NCBI GenBank assembly: GCA_002375495.1
Contig: DFLU01000010.1
Span: 128,569 to 192,568 of the forward strand
Length of the DNA: 64,000 bases
Source of the DNA: Flavobacteriaceae bacterium UBA3611
GTDB taxonomy: Bacteria; Bacteroidota; Bacteroidia; Flavobacteriales; Flavobacteriaceae
Direction: 5' to 3'
The translations under genes were made by a program, and so were the position numbers. Below the pieces are notes generated by a model, which made no database searches, had not been told where the DNA came from, and saw only the letters and a program-made list of their open reading frames with translations. Below, piece by piece: positions 16,495 to 24,774 of the stretch (positions within the stretch are counted from its first letter, which is position 1; the number at the start of each line of letters is the position of its first letter).

Positions 16495-17528
16495 TAAAAA
16501 AGTAATTTTCGTTTTCGAACCAATAGCCAAATCACAACGGGTGCACCCAGTAGAGATGTAATGGCATTGATGGGCAAGGTATATTCACTATAGGGTAATT
16601 GCGCCACGGTATCGCATAATAGCATTAAAATTCCGCCCACGAGCATCACAGCGGGTAGTAACGTAAAATGATTTGAGGAGGTAAAAAATTGACGGGTGAT
16701 ATGTGGCACTGCAAGTCCTACAAACGCAATGGGACCGACAAATGCGGTAATCCCGCCTGCCAGAATGCTCGTTGCCAAAATGATAAAGACAGTAGTTTTT
16801 TTAATATGAACCCCCATACTTTTTGCATAATTTTCACCGAGTAAAAGAGCATTCAATGATTTTCCACTTCCAAATGCCAGCAAAAGCCCAGTAACACAAC
16901 AAATGGTTAAGATGAGTACGCCGCTCCACGACTGGTTGCCTAAACTTCCGAAGCTCCAAAAAATAAATTGTTGTAATCTTTCCGCATTGGTAAAATAAGA
17001 CAAAACCGCCACCACGGCTGCGGTCACACTACCAAACATTAATCCAATGATTAAGATCGCCATGGTGTCTTTTATTCTGAAGGTAACAGCGAGCACAGCA
17101 AGCAATACCAAAAAGCTCCCTATAGCCGACGCCACCACCAAACTCCATTGGCTCATAAGAATTCCACCTAGCAATCCGCCAAAGGCGCCCGCCCCCAAAA
17201 TGAGTACCGCCACCCCTAAACTAGCGCCACTGCTTAGACCAAGTACAAACGGGCCGGCAAGTGGGTTCCGAAATAAGGTTTGCATTAACAACCCGGATAC
17301 TGCCAAACCACTGCCTGTGAGTATGGCTGTTATAGCTTTTGGGAGTCTGTATTCGGTAATGATATAGTTCCATGTTTCTTTATTGGCGCCACCGCCAAAT
17401 ATAGCTCCGATAACCTCCTTAAACGGAATATGCACAGAACCCATGCTCACATTAAAAAATAGGGCAATTAGAAGTGCTGTTCCCAGCAACCAAAAATAAA
17501 ATGTATGTTTTTGACGCCCGGGCATCAA
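16494..17528 (-). CDS. ABC transporter permease, FecCD/BtuC family
   Basis: 344 residues and about nine to ten hydrophobic segments. FecCD signatures include RLPKAITAILTGSGLAVSGLLMQTLFRNPLAGPFVLGLSSGASLG and, late, FVGPIAFVGLAVPHITRQ, the loop that contacts the ATPase. It moves the ligand across the inner membrane. Its ATG overlaps the upstream binding-protein stop by four bases (17525-17528) and its stop overlaps the ATPase start, so the three genes are translationally coupled. Confidence 0.92.
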   Translation of the reverse strand: MMPGRQKHTFYFWLLGTALLIALFFNVSMGSVHIPFKEVIGAIFGGGANKETWNYIITEYRLPKAITAILTGSGLAVSGLLMQTLFRNPLAGPFVLGLSSGASLGVAVLILGAGAFGGLLGGILMSQWSLVVASAIGSFLVLLAVLAVTFRIKDTMAILIIGLMFGSVTAAVVAVLSYFTNAERLQQFIFWSFGSLGNQSWSGVLILTICCVTGLLLAFGSGKSLNALLLGENYAKSMGVHIKKTTVFIILATSILAGGITAFVGPIAFVGLAVPHITRQFFTSSNHFTLLPAVMLVGGILMLLCDTVAQLPYSEYTLPINAITSLLGAPVVIWLLVRKRKLLF

Positions 17529-18685
17529 TCTAGTTTGCTGAAAAAGTACGGTGTATGGTTTGGCAAAAGATTGGGGTGTAGTATATGCACCATGTCTTTT
17601 AAGACCAAATCTGGCCTATTTGGAGCTTCTTCGTAATAGATTACGCCGTCTGTAGCCCCTTTTTTATTGGTAAACGAATACACTTGCCCATTTTGAAAAG
17701 CATTAAATTGTGAGTAGGCACTGTGGGCATCATTTAGCTGCTGTAGGCTAGTAAACTGTCCAGGGCCAATCCAGAAATCAGCATTTTTTCCTTTAGCTAT
17801 AACCGATTCTACGTTCAGGGAAGCGCTGCCGGTGCCTTCTGTGTCTTTCCAGAGGTAATCTCCATTTGCATCTGCGATAAATTGGGCCGCCCAACTACCT
17901 CCTTGTGGTAAATGCCAAACATCTTTATACATGGCGCCACTAAGAACTTTGGGTTTGTTTATAGCTTGTTCGGCAATTACTTTGGTAGCAAGATATTCTC
18001 GCTCAATCACCTGAAAAATACTATCTGCCGTCTTTTCTTTCCCCATGAGTACACCAAAAAACTTGATCCATTCTGCTTTGCCCAACGGAGAAGTTTCGGT
18101 CCAATCTGCGTTGTACAATATTGGAATCCCTGTTTTTTTAATGGTTTCTACCGTTTTGTTGTCGCCATCGACCGCAAAAGTAATCACCGCATCAGGGCTA
18201 AGGTTGATAAGTACTTCGGTATTGATGTCTTCATTTTTGCCGAGTTCTTTTATAAATCCGTCATCAATTCTCTTACGGGTTTCTTCCGAAGAAATATAAT
18301 CCAAGTTAGGAAATCCGACCAATCGTTGCGTTACACCTAACATTTCCAACGAGGGAATATGCGTTGTAGAGGTTACTACCACCGATTTTAGTGGAATCTG
18401 GATAACCCCGTCGAAATAGGATTTATTTTTTATAGATGCTGTGTCCTTCACCAAGGCATATTTATATGTTTTGTCTGAACCAGGCCACGGATTAGAAATG
18501 ACGAGTTGTTTAAAACCCATCGGGTTGTGTACCTTAAAACCTTTGGCGTATCGCACCCGGGTGTTATGAACTTCGGGTACAATTTCTTCAACGGGTTCTA
18601 CAATCGTAATCGTCTTGGTTTCTTTCTTTTCTGTGCAACCAAGAAATAGAATAATCAATGCGAAGGATAAAAGGTGTTTTTTCAT
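17525..18685 (-). CDS. ABC transporter substrate-binding lipoprotein, BtuF/FecB-like
   Basis: 386 residues. A lipoprotein signal ends at C17 (LFLGC). The body has the helical-backbone periplasmic binding fold: VVTSTTHIPSLEMLG, PNLDYIS, INLSPDAVITF, and a C-terminal EEAPNRPDLVLKDMVHILHP. It would capture the ligand in the periplasm after outer-membrane passage and hand it to the FecCD permease. Ligand (cobalamin) is inferred from the divergent riboswitch and TonB receptor. A TATTTTTG box lies only five bases before the ATG (18690-18697, minus strand), so the mRNA may have almost no leader. Confidence 0.87.
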   Translation of the reverse strand: MKKHLLSFALIILFLGCTEKKETKTITIVEPVEEIVPEVHNTRVRYAKGFKVHNPMGFKQLVISNPWPGSDKTYKYALVKDTASIKNKSYFDGVIQIPLKSVVVTSTTHIPSLEMLGVTQRLVGFPNLDYISSEETRKRIDDGFIKELGKNEDINTEVLINLSPDAVITFAVDGDNKTVETIKKTGIPILYNADWTETSPLGKAEWIKFFGVLMGKEKTADSIFQVIEREYLATKVIAEQAINKPKVLSGAMYKDVWHLPQGGSWAAQFIADANGDYLWKDTEGTGSASLNVESVIAKGKNADFWIGPGQFTSLQQLNDAHSAYSQFNAFQNGQVYSFTNKKGATDGVIYYEEAPNRPDLVLKDMVHILHPNLLPNHTPYFFSKLD

Positions 18686-18711
18686 AGTTCAAAAATAACA
18701 TTATTTATGTG

Positions 18712-18742
18712 TTTGTAAAGATAACTAATTGCAGTACTTTCG
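18712..18742 (+). promoter_or_regulatory. Promoter for the cobalamin riboswitch transcript
   Basis: TTTG at 18712-18715 and TACTTTCG at 18735-18742 are 19 bases apart, close to the Bacteroidota consensus. The predicted start is just before the riboswitch. Confidence 0.6.
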
Positions 18743-18749
18743 CTACGAT

Positions 18750-18946
18750 TTTTGGTTGACGCCTACGCGTCATTAAAAGGGAATTCAGTTAAAATCTGAA
18801 GCTGTTCCCGCAACTGTAAGTCGGTGTGTTTAATTACGCACCATGTGTTTCTTCAAAATACCACTGTTTTGATAGCTATCGGAATGGGAAGGTAGCACAG
18901 TAGACGAGCCAGGAGACCTGCCGAGAATTCAATTTTTGTCAAACCT
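18750..18946 (+). ncRNA. Cobalamin riboswitch
   Basis: The classical B12-box GAGCCAGGAGACCTGCC lies at 18906-18922 on the plus strand. Upstream are AAAAGGGAA and CTGTTCCCGCAACTGTAAG (core P4-P6 region). GGTTGAC near 18754 and GTCAAACC near 18938 could close the outer P1 stem. About 125 bases separate the B12 box from the btuB-like ATG, room for an expression platform; TACC/GGTA segments at 19023-19037 might take part. When cobalamin is bound, the downstream receptor would be shut off. Confidence 0.92.
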
Positions 18947-19048
18947 TCGGGAAAAAGGAAGATAAAGAATATAATTGTACGCCTTGGAAGCTACTTCTAT
19001 TGGGTAACATATTCTGCATCACGTACCTTCTCGGTAACTATTTTTAAA

Positions 19049-20974
19049 ATGAAAAAATTATTTTTTACCGGTTGTGTGTTCATGTCGGTTCTCGCCAATG
19101 CACAACAACCACAAGCATTAGACACCGTAATGCTCGACACTAAAATTCCGCTAGAACGAAAACAAAGTGGAAAAGTGATTACTAAAATTAGCAATGAAGA
19201 ACTGCAAGCGCGGCCCGGAGCATCGGTAGCCGAACTTTTAAACGAAGTTTCCGGCATCGAAATCAATGGTGCCCGCAGTAATGACGGGCAAAATTTATCG
19301 TATTATGTGCGTGGAGGGAGAAACAGACAGGTGGTGATTATGGTAGACGGCGTGCAATTAAACGACCCTTCGCAGATTGCAAACGATTATGACCTTCGGT
19401 TGATTCCTGCTTCAGCTATCAAAGAAATTGAAATCCTAAAAGGGGCAAGCAGCGTTTTGTACGGTTCTGGAGCAGCAACTGCCGTGATTAATATTACTAC
19501 CAAAAAGACTTCGGAAAAGGATATTTCGGCAACCTTCACCAGTACCTTGGGAAGCAATCGGCCTACTGAAAGTGATTTTAAAGAAGATACGAAGTTTGAA
19601 ACGTTTACCAATAATGTAAATGTTAGCGGAACGGTAAACAGATTTTTCTACAATGCCAATTTCAGTAATCGATATACCAACGGACTCTCAGCAGTGGCAG
19701 CACCCGCAGATAGCACCCGTTTTGAGAGTGATGTGTTTGACCGATTTAACACAAGGCTGAATCTGGGGTACAAAATATCAGACAGTATCACCATAAGCCA
19801 GTTTGTAGCTATCGACAAGTTTAAAGCCGATTTCGATAACTTCGATTATACCGATGCAAACAACCAAAGTATAACGGAACAAATAAAAACAGGGGGTCAT
19901 TTTGAGTGGAAATACAAACAGGGTACCTATGTTTTTAACGATAGTTACCAATGGATAGATCGTGAGATTATTTCTGACTTCCCATCAAAATTTGAAGCAA
20001 AAAGCTATAGTCTAGACACGTATTTGAATCATCGTATTACAGACGCGTTTCAAGCAGTGCTAGGGTTGAACGTGAATTTAAGTGAGTTCAATTCGTTTAC
20101 GATTCCTTTTGGTACAACTCAATTTGAATCACAAATAGACAGCGATACGGCCAATTTTGATATCATCGACCCGTATTTAAATTTGGTGTACCAAACCAAT
20201 TTTGGATTGAACCTAAATGCTGGGGTACGAGCCAATATTCATAGTGTATACGACACCCATGTTGTGTATCATGTAAATCCGTCGTATAACTTCGATTTTG
20301 GTACTACACTATTAAAAATCTTAGGATCTTACAGCACAGCGTATATTACACCTTCATTGTTTCAGCTGTACGATCCATTGTACGGAAATGAGATGTTAAT
20401 GCCTGAAGAAAATACGACAATTGAAGGTGGAGCCGAATTTTCTATGGGCGGAAATTTCCGCGTAAGCGCAGTATATTTCAACAGAACAGAAGATAATTTT
20501 GTCGATTTTGTGACTGTAGATCCAGAGTTGTTCCTTTTTCAGTATCAAAATAGTTCGGAGCAATTTGAAAGTAGTGGGGTAGAGGTTGAGTTCTTCGGAA
20601 AGATTCTAGACCAGCTTACTGCGTCTGCCAATTATACCAATACGCAAGTAGATGAACGTTTGGCGTTGCGAATTCCAGAACATAAAGCAAATATGAACCT
20701 GAGATATGTGTGGAAAAAACGTACGACCATTGGTTTAAGCTATCAGTATGTTGGGGAGCGTGAAGATACTTTTTTCAATCCGTTGACCTTTGAAAATGAA
20801 ACCATCGGTTTGGAATCGTTCGGTTTGTTGAATTTTAACATGTCGGGACAATTAACTAAGAACATCCGAATTTTTGCGGGAGTAACCAATATATTTGATA
20901 CAGAATACGAAGAAATTTACCGTTTCCAGACCCGTGGTAGAAACTTGTTGGTTGGATTCGAGCTAACATTTTAA
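19049..20974 (+). CDS. btuB: TonB-dependent vitamin B12 receptor (BtuB-like)
   Basis: 641 residues. A signal peptide ends near ANAQ (18). A plug domain covers about 30-150 (GASVAELLNEVSGIEINGARS, then YYVRGGRNRQVVIMVDGVQLNDPS and EILKGASSVLYGSGAATAVINI), then a 22-strand-type barrel ending in an aromatic residue (VGFELTF). It takes up its ligand across the outer membrane with TonB energy. The cobalamin riboswitch directly upstream makes B12, or a related corrinoid, the likely ligand. Divergent from the btuF-C-D-like genes; followed by a bidirectional hairpin. Confidence 0.92.
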   Translation: MKKLFFTGCVFMSVLANAQQPQALDTVMLDTKIPLERKQSGKVITKISNEELQARPGASVAELLNEVSGIEINGARSNDGQNLSYYVRGGRNRQVVIMVDGVQLNDPSQIANDYDLRLIPASAIKEIEILKGASSVLYGSGAATAVINITTKKTSEKDISATFTSTLGSNRPTESDFKEDTKFETFTNNVNVSGTVNRFFYNANFSNRYTNGLSAVAAPADSTRFESDVFDRFNTRLNLGYKISDSITISQFVAIDKFKADFDNFDYTDANNQSITEQIKTGGHFEWKYKQGTYVFNDSYQWIDREIISDFPSKFEAKSYSLDTYLNHRITDAFQAVLGLNVNLSEFNSFTIPFGTTQFESQIDSDTANFDIIDPYLNLVYQTNFGLNLNAGVRANIHSVYDTHVVYHVNPSYNFDFGTTLLKILGSYSTAYITPSLFQLYDPLYGNEMLMPEENTTIEGGAEFSMGGNFRVSAVYFNRTEDNFVDFVTVDPELFLFQYQNSSEQFESSGVEVEFFGKILDQLTASANYTNTQVDERLALRIPEHKANMNLRYVWKKRTTIGLSYQYVGEREDTFFNPLTFENETIGLESFGLLNFNMSGQLTKNIRIFAGVTNIFDTEYEEIYRFQTRGRNLLVGFELTF

Positions 20975-20992
20975 TGATAGTAACACAATAAA

Positions 20993-21039
20993 AATTCCCA
21001 AATTGCGAACTTAATCAATGTCGCAATTTGGGATTTTTT
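20993..21039. terminator. Bidirectional terminator between btuB and the S41 protease gene
   Basis: Arms AATTCCCAAATTGCGA and TCGCAATTTGGGATT with a 12-base loop, flanked by A-rich and T-rich sequence. It can end both convergent transcripts. Confidence 0.88.
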
Positions 21040-21054
21040 ATATGGAGCTTTACT

Positions 21055-22467
21055 TTATTGCTCGGCTACCATGATCTGGTGTAGCGGAGAATATTGTTTG
21101 CTCTCGCCAATTTCTTCTAAACCTTCTACAGGAAATTGTGTACTTCCGTGCGTTGGGAAAATTTCTTCCAGTACAGCTGCTAACAACGGTTCTTTGGTGT
21201 CACCTAAAGTGCCTAAATCGCTGTAATCTTCCGCAACCATTACATCTGGCACCAATCCGTCCAAAAAGTCGGTAACTCCTGCTACATTCGCAGTTTTAAA
21301 AACTAAGGGGAGCATGGCATAGGTGTGACTGGTGTTGGCTTCATTCAAACTGAAATTAGGCGCGGGAGCATCAAATAATAAGAAAGATGCTTGAAACTTA
21401 CCGGTGGTGTTGGTTCCTACCTGAATCACCTCAATATATGGGTCCAACCCGTTAATCACTAGCTCGCTTGCCGAAGCAGTACGTCCCGTTGTGATTACAT
21501 AGAGACGGGTCAGGTTTAAGCTATTAATTGCATCACCATTGTTTAGGGTATTATCGAAAAGCCCCGGACTCGCATATTCATCCTGCCTATCGGCATTCCA
21601 TTGTTCGTTGTAGAAAACTTGGCCGTTAAACTGGCCTGTGACCATACTGGCCAGATCGGTTGCCGTACTTACCGATCCGCCACCATTGTATCGCAGATCG
21701 AGTACCAACTCAGTAATTCCGTCGCTTTGAAACTGAGCAAAAGCAGCGTTTAGTTGCGGATCGAAATCGCGCGTAAATGCATTGTACATTAAATAACCAA
21801 TGGGTTGGTCTTCAACGATCAAGGTCTTGGCGATAAATACTGGGTTTTCGGTGTAGGGTGCTTTGGTAAGTTCTACACTATTTCCTATAGGCGTAATATT
21901 TTCACCATCGTAGGTTGCTAATCCGATGGTATAAGTAGTCGGTTCTAAAAGGGTGCTAAAATTATCTTCTGTAATCTGCTGGCCATCTACCGTGTTAAAA
22001 ATAATGCCACGTTCAAGTCCTTTAGCTTCGGCATCGGTATTAGGCAACACATAGCGCACATATCCAAAAACATTGCCGCTGCCGTCAGGATAGCGTATAA
22101 GGCCGTATTCCATACCGTTATTTTCTGTGGTGCCGTTTAGTGCATTGATAAGTTCTACGTAATCATCAACCAAAATGCTAAAACGATCTTGGGTGGCCTT
22201 TAGGAAATCGAACAAACTCTCGGGAGTGTCAAAAGACTGTAAAAAGGTGTTTTTTTCATCTTCCGAAGCAAATGCATCATCGGCAAGTTCGGGGGTGTCG
22301 GATTTATAGAGGTAGAAGAAATTGAGACCCCGGTAGATAAAGTCTTTCACTTCAAAAGCGATTTCATCTGTAAGTTCAGAAGAAATCTCGTCGTCTCGGT
22401 CTTTAAAACAAGAGCTTAGGAGAATTGTGGTGACAAATAAGGCAAAAATCAGTTTCTTTTTCAACAT
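21055..22467 (-). CDS. S41 family (C-terminal processing type) peptidase lipoprotein
   Basis: 470 residues from the chosen ATG. The frame is open 28 codons further upstream, but the lipoprotein signal MLKKKLIFALFVTTILLSSC starts at 22467, so the longer start is unlikely. An N-terminal S41 helical domain and a PDZ segment (NTDAEAKGLERGIIFNTVDGQ) precede the protease core: LVLDLRYNGGGS, the Ser in TGRTASASELVI and GTNTTGK with the likely Lys. It is probably an outer- or inner-membrane-anchored periplasmic serine protease. Gene stands alone, divergent from the sigma factor gene. Confidence 0.9.
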   Translation of the reverse strand: MLKKKLIFALFVTTILLSSCFKDRDDEISSELTDEIAFEVKDFIYRGLNFFYLYKSDTPELADDAFASEDEKNTFLQSFDTPESLFDFLKATQDRFSILVDDYVELINALNGTTENNGMEYGLIRYPDGSGNVFGYVRYVLPNTDAEAKGLERGIIFNTVDGQQITEDNFSTLLEPTTYTIGLATYDGENITPIGNSVELTKAPYTENPVFIAKTLIVEDQPIGYLMYNAFTRDFDPQLNAAFAQFQSDGITELVLDLRYNGGGSVSTATDLASMVTGQFNGQVFYNEQWNADRQDEYASPGLFDNTLNNGDAINSLNLTRLYVITTGRTASASELVINGLDPYIEVIQVGTNTTGKFQASFLLFDAPAPNFSLNEANTSHTYAMLPLVFKTANVAGVTDFLDGLVPDVMVAEDYSDLGTLGDTKEPLLAAVLEEIFPTHGSTQFPVEGLEEIGESKQYSPLHQIMVAEQ

Positions 22468-22653
22468 AATGCGTAGGGTTTCGGTAAGGTGTTTTTGTAG
22501 CACACCCGAATAGTAAACCCCTAAAATAGCGGTATTATTGTAAACTTTCAATTAAAATGTAACAAAAGTTAAGGTGGTTCGTCGTAATGGTAAGAGGCAC
22601 TTAAAACGTGTTTTTACTAACCACCAACACCAATTCCCGGACGGGGACCGAAT

Positions 22654-23160
22654 ATGAGACAAGGAGAGTTTTTAGCGATCGTACTTCCTATAAAGGATAA
22701 GTTGTACCGGCTTGCCAAAAGAATTTTGGTGTCTCAAGATGAAGCTGAAGATGCAGTTCAGGAAGTATATTTGAAATTATGGAAAGGACGGGGAAAAATA
22801 AAAAATTATAAGAATCCCGAAGCATTTGCGATGACAATGACCAAAAATTACTGCTTAGACCGTTTAAAATCGAAACAGGCAGGAAATTTGAAGATTGTAC
22901 ATAGCAATTACGCCCACTCACAAAATGTTGCGCGTGAAATAGAAGCAAACGACGGAGTGGCGTTGGTTTTTAAAATTATGGAAACCCTTCCCGAACAACA
23001 AAAAATAGTCTTACAGTTACGCGATGTTGAACAGTTTGAATTTGCTGAAATAGCAAAGATGTTAGACAGCAACGAGACCGCCGTTCGTGTGGCGTTATCG
23101 AGAGCCCGTAAAACGGTAAGAGAACAATTAATACAACAATATAATTATGGAATTAACTAA
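22654..23160 (+). CDS. ECF-type RNA polymerase sigma factor
   Basis: 168 residues with sigma-70 region 2 (AKRILVSQDEAEDAVQEVYLKLWKGR) and region 4 (LPEQQKIVLQLRDVEQFEFAEIAKMLDSNETAVRVALSRARKTVREQL). It lacks regions 1 and 3, as ECF factors do. It overlaps the next gene by 14 bases, so it is coupled with a small membrane protein of anti-sigma type and two DUF4252 proteins. Its target is not shown by the sequence. Confidence 0.92.
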   Translation: MRQGEFLAIVLPIKDKLYRLAKRILVSQDEAEDAVQEVYLKLWKGRGKIKNYKNPEAFAMTMTKNYCLDRLKSKQAGNLKIVHSNYAHSQNVAREIEANDGVALVFKIMETLPEQQKIVLQLRDVEQFEFAEIAKMLDSNETAVRVALSRARKTVREQLIQQYNYGIN

Positions 23161-23581
23161 AGTAGAACATCTGTTGGCATCTTATTTTGAAGGAACCACC
23201 ACTCTTCAGGAAGAAGCTGAATTACGAGCATACTTTTCAGGTAGCGATGTTGCACCGCATTTGCAGGCATACCAACCCATGTTTGCTGCCTTTGCACAGT
23301 CTAAAGACGAAACATTTACCCGTGAGGTAGTACTTCCGAAAGAAAAGAAATCGACAAACAGATGGTGGCTGGGCATTGCAGCCTCTCTATTGGTAGCCAT
23401 AGGGGTATTTGGGTTTTTTAACCAAGAACCTACATTAACTGCCGAAGAAAAAGAAGCAATGATAGCTTTTGAAAAAACCAAAGAAGCATTCAAAATGCTA
23501 TCACAGAACTTTAACGAAGGCGCAGAAGAGCTCACCTACATTAACAATTTTACCGAAACTAAAAATAAAATTTTAAAATAA
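23147..23581 (+). CDS. Probable membrane-anchored anti-sigma factor
   Basis: 144 residues. A cytoplasmic N-terminal part (1-63) begins with ELTKVEHLLASYFEGTTTLQEEAELRAYF, the pattern of small Bacteroidota anti-sigma-like proteins. One membrane helix follows (about 73-90, WWLGIAASLLVAIGVFGFF), then a short helical periplasmic tail (YINNFTETKNKILK). It lacks the HxxxCxxC zinc motif of ZAS-domain anti-sigma factors. Position overlapping the sigma gene makes the anti-sigma role likely, but this is inference. Confidence 0.7.
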   Translation: MELTKVEHLLASYFEGTTTLQEEAELRAYFSGSDVAPHLQAYQPMFAAFAQSKDETFTREVVLPKEKKSTNRWWLGIAASLLVAIGVFGFFNQEPTLTAEEKEAMIAFEKTKEAFKMLSQNFNEGAEELTYINNFTETKNKILK

Positions 23582-23604
23582 CCCTAATACAGATACAACG
23601 AAAG

Positions 23605-24141
23605 ATGAAAAAGTTAGCAATTATACTCGCCTTTTTAATGGCACCGATCCTAGCACAGGCACAGAACCCGTTTGCCGGATTTGAAAACGAAGATGACGTT
23701 ACAAGTTTTGTAGCGACCAAGAAAATGTTCAAATTGATGAGCAAAATGGATTTCGACTCGAGTGATCCCGAAGTGAAAGAATACCTTGAACTCGTAAACA
23801 ACCTCGATAATGTTCGTATTCTAACTACAGACAACCCTGGTATCGCTGCTAGAATGAATGACGCAGTAACGAGTTATGTCTCTAGTAACGGAGCACTGTC
23901 TGAATTGATGCGCGTAAAAGACGACGGAAAAAATGTAAAATTCTATAGCAAAGAAGGAAAGAACGATAACTTCGTTACCGAACTCCTAATGCACCTTACC
24001 GGAAATATAGACGGTAAAGAACGTACCGTGGTCATGAGCATCACAGGAAATATTGACCTTAAAAAGGTATCTAAGCTTACCAAAGATCTAAATGTTCCTG
24101 GAAGCGAAGAATTGAAGAACATAGACAAGAAAAAACAATAA
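23605..24141 (+). CDS. DUF4252 family secreted protein
   Basis: 178 residues with a signal peptide ending in LAQAQ (about residue 20). The body has the DUF4252 pattern (FEDEDDVTS-like opening, KKMFKLMSKMD, LVNNLDNVRILTTDNP, ...ELMRVKDDGKNVKFYSKEGKNDNFVTELLMHLTG). Function unknown. It is third in the unit sigma factor / anti-sigma / DUF4252 / DUF4252. A hydrophilic Lys-rich tail ends the protein. Confidence 0.78.
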   Translation: MKKLAIILAFLMAPILAQAQNPFAGFENEDDVTSFVATKKMFKLMSKMDFDSSDPEVKEYLELVNNLDNVRILTTDNPGIAARMNDAVTSYVSSNGALSELMRVKDDGKNVKFYSKEGKNDNFVTELLMHLTGNIDGKERTVVMSITGNIDLKKVSKLTKDLNVPGSEELKNIDKKKQ

Positions 24142-24143
24142 CC

Positions 24144-24710
24144 ATGGCAGCAGTACGATATTTAGTAGGAATCGCTTTGGCCGCATTGAGTATGATCTCA
24201 TGTAATAATGATGCATCACTCCAAAAATACTTGGTCGAAAAGCAAGATGACGATAAGTTTATGAAAATTGATTTGGCCACAAGTTTGCTTCAGAGTGAAG
24301 AGAGTAACTTTACTCCTGAAGAACAAGATGTGCTCAATACAGTTAAAAAAATCAATATTGTTGCCTACCCAATAAAAGGAGGGAATGTCGCAGAATATGA
24401 TGTTGAACGAAAGAAGATTCAAACCATTTTGGCAGATGAAAAGTACCAAACCCTCATGAAAATGGGTTCAAACAAACAAGGTGCTACACTTAAGTTCACG
24501 GGTGATGAAGAAGCAGTAGATGAATTCATTGTATACGCTAGTGACAATGAGCGCGGTTTTGCAATATTTAGACTTATTGGTGACGATATGGAACCAGATA
24601 GCTTGATAAAGCTGTTGACTTCAATCGATAAAGGAGATGTTGAGGTTTCGCAACTTAAAATGATGGGAGATATGCTCAGTGGCTTCGAAAAGAATATTGA
24701 GATCGACTAA
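24144..24710 (+). CDS. DUF4252-like lipoprotein
   Basis: 188 residues. The lipoprotein signal ends at C20 (SMISC). The rest resembles its upstream neighbour (a DDKFMKIDLATSLLQ opening, VNIVAYPIKGGNVAEYD-like strand and helix order), so it looks like a divergent second DUF4252 copy. The start is two bases after the previous stop, so the two are co-translated. A terminator follows the gene, closing the sigma-factor unit. Confidence 0.7.
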   Translation: MAAVRYLVGIALAALSMISCNNDASLQKYLVEKQDDDKFMKIDLATSLLQSEESNFTPEEQDVLNTVKKINIVAYPIKGGNVAEYDVERKKIQTILADEKYQTLMKMGSNKQGATLKFTGDEEAVDEFIVYASDNERGFAIFRLIGDDMEPDSLIKLLTSIDKGDVEVSQLKMMGDMLSGFEKNIEID

Positions 24711-24727
24711 ACATATAATTCATATAT

Positions 24728-24762
24728 AAAAAAAGCTTCGGTATAAATCCGAAGCTTTTTTT
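24728..24762. terminator. Bidirectional terminator between the DUF4252 unit and purB
   Basis: AAAAAAAGCTTCGG and CCGAAGCTTTTTTT form a perfect stem with a 7-base loop and T/A tracts at both ends. It serves both convergent units. Confidence 0.92.
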
Positions 24763-24774
24763 GTGCTCCTGTTT

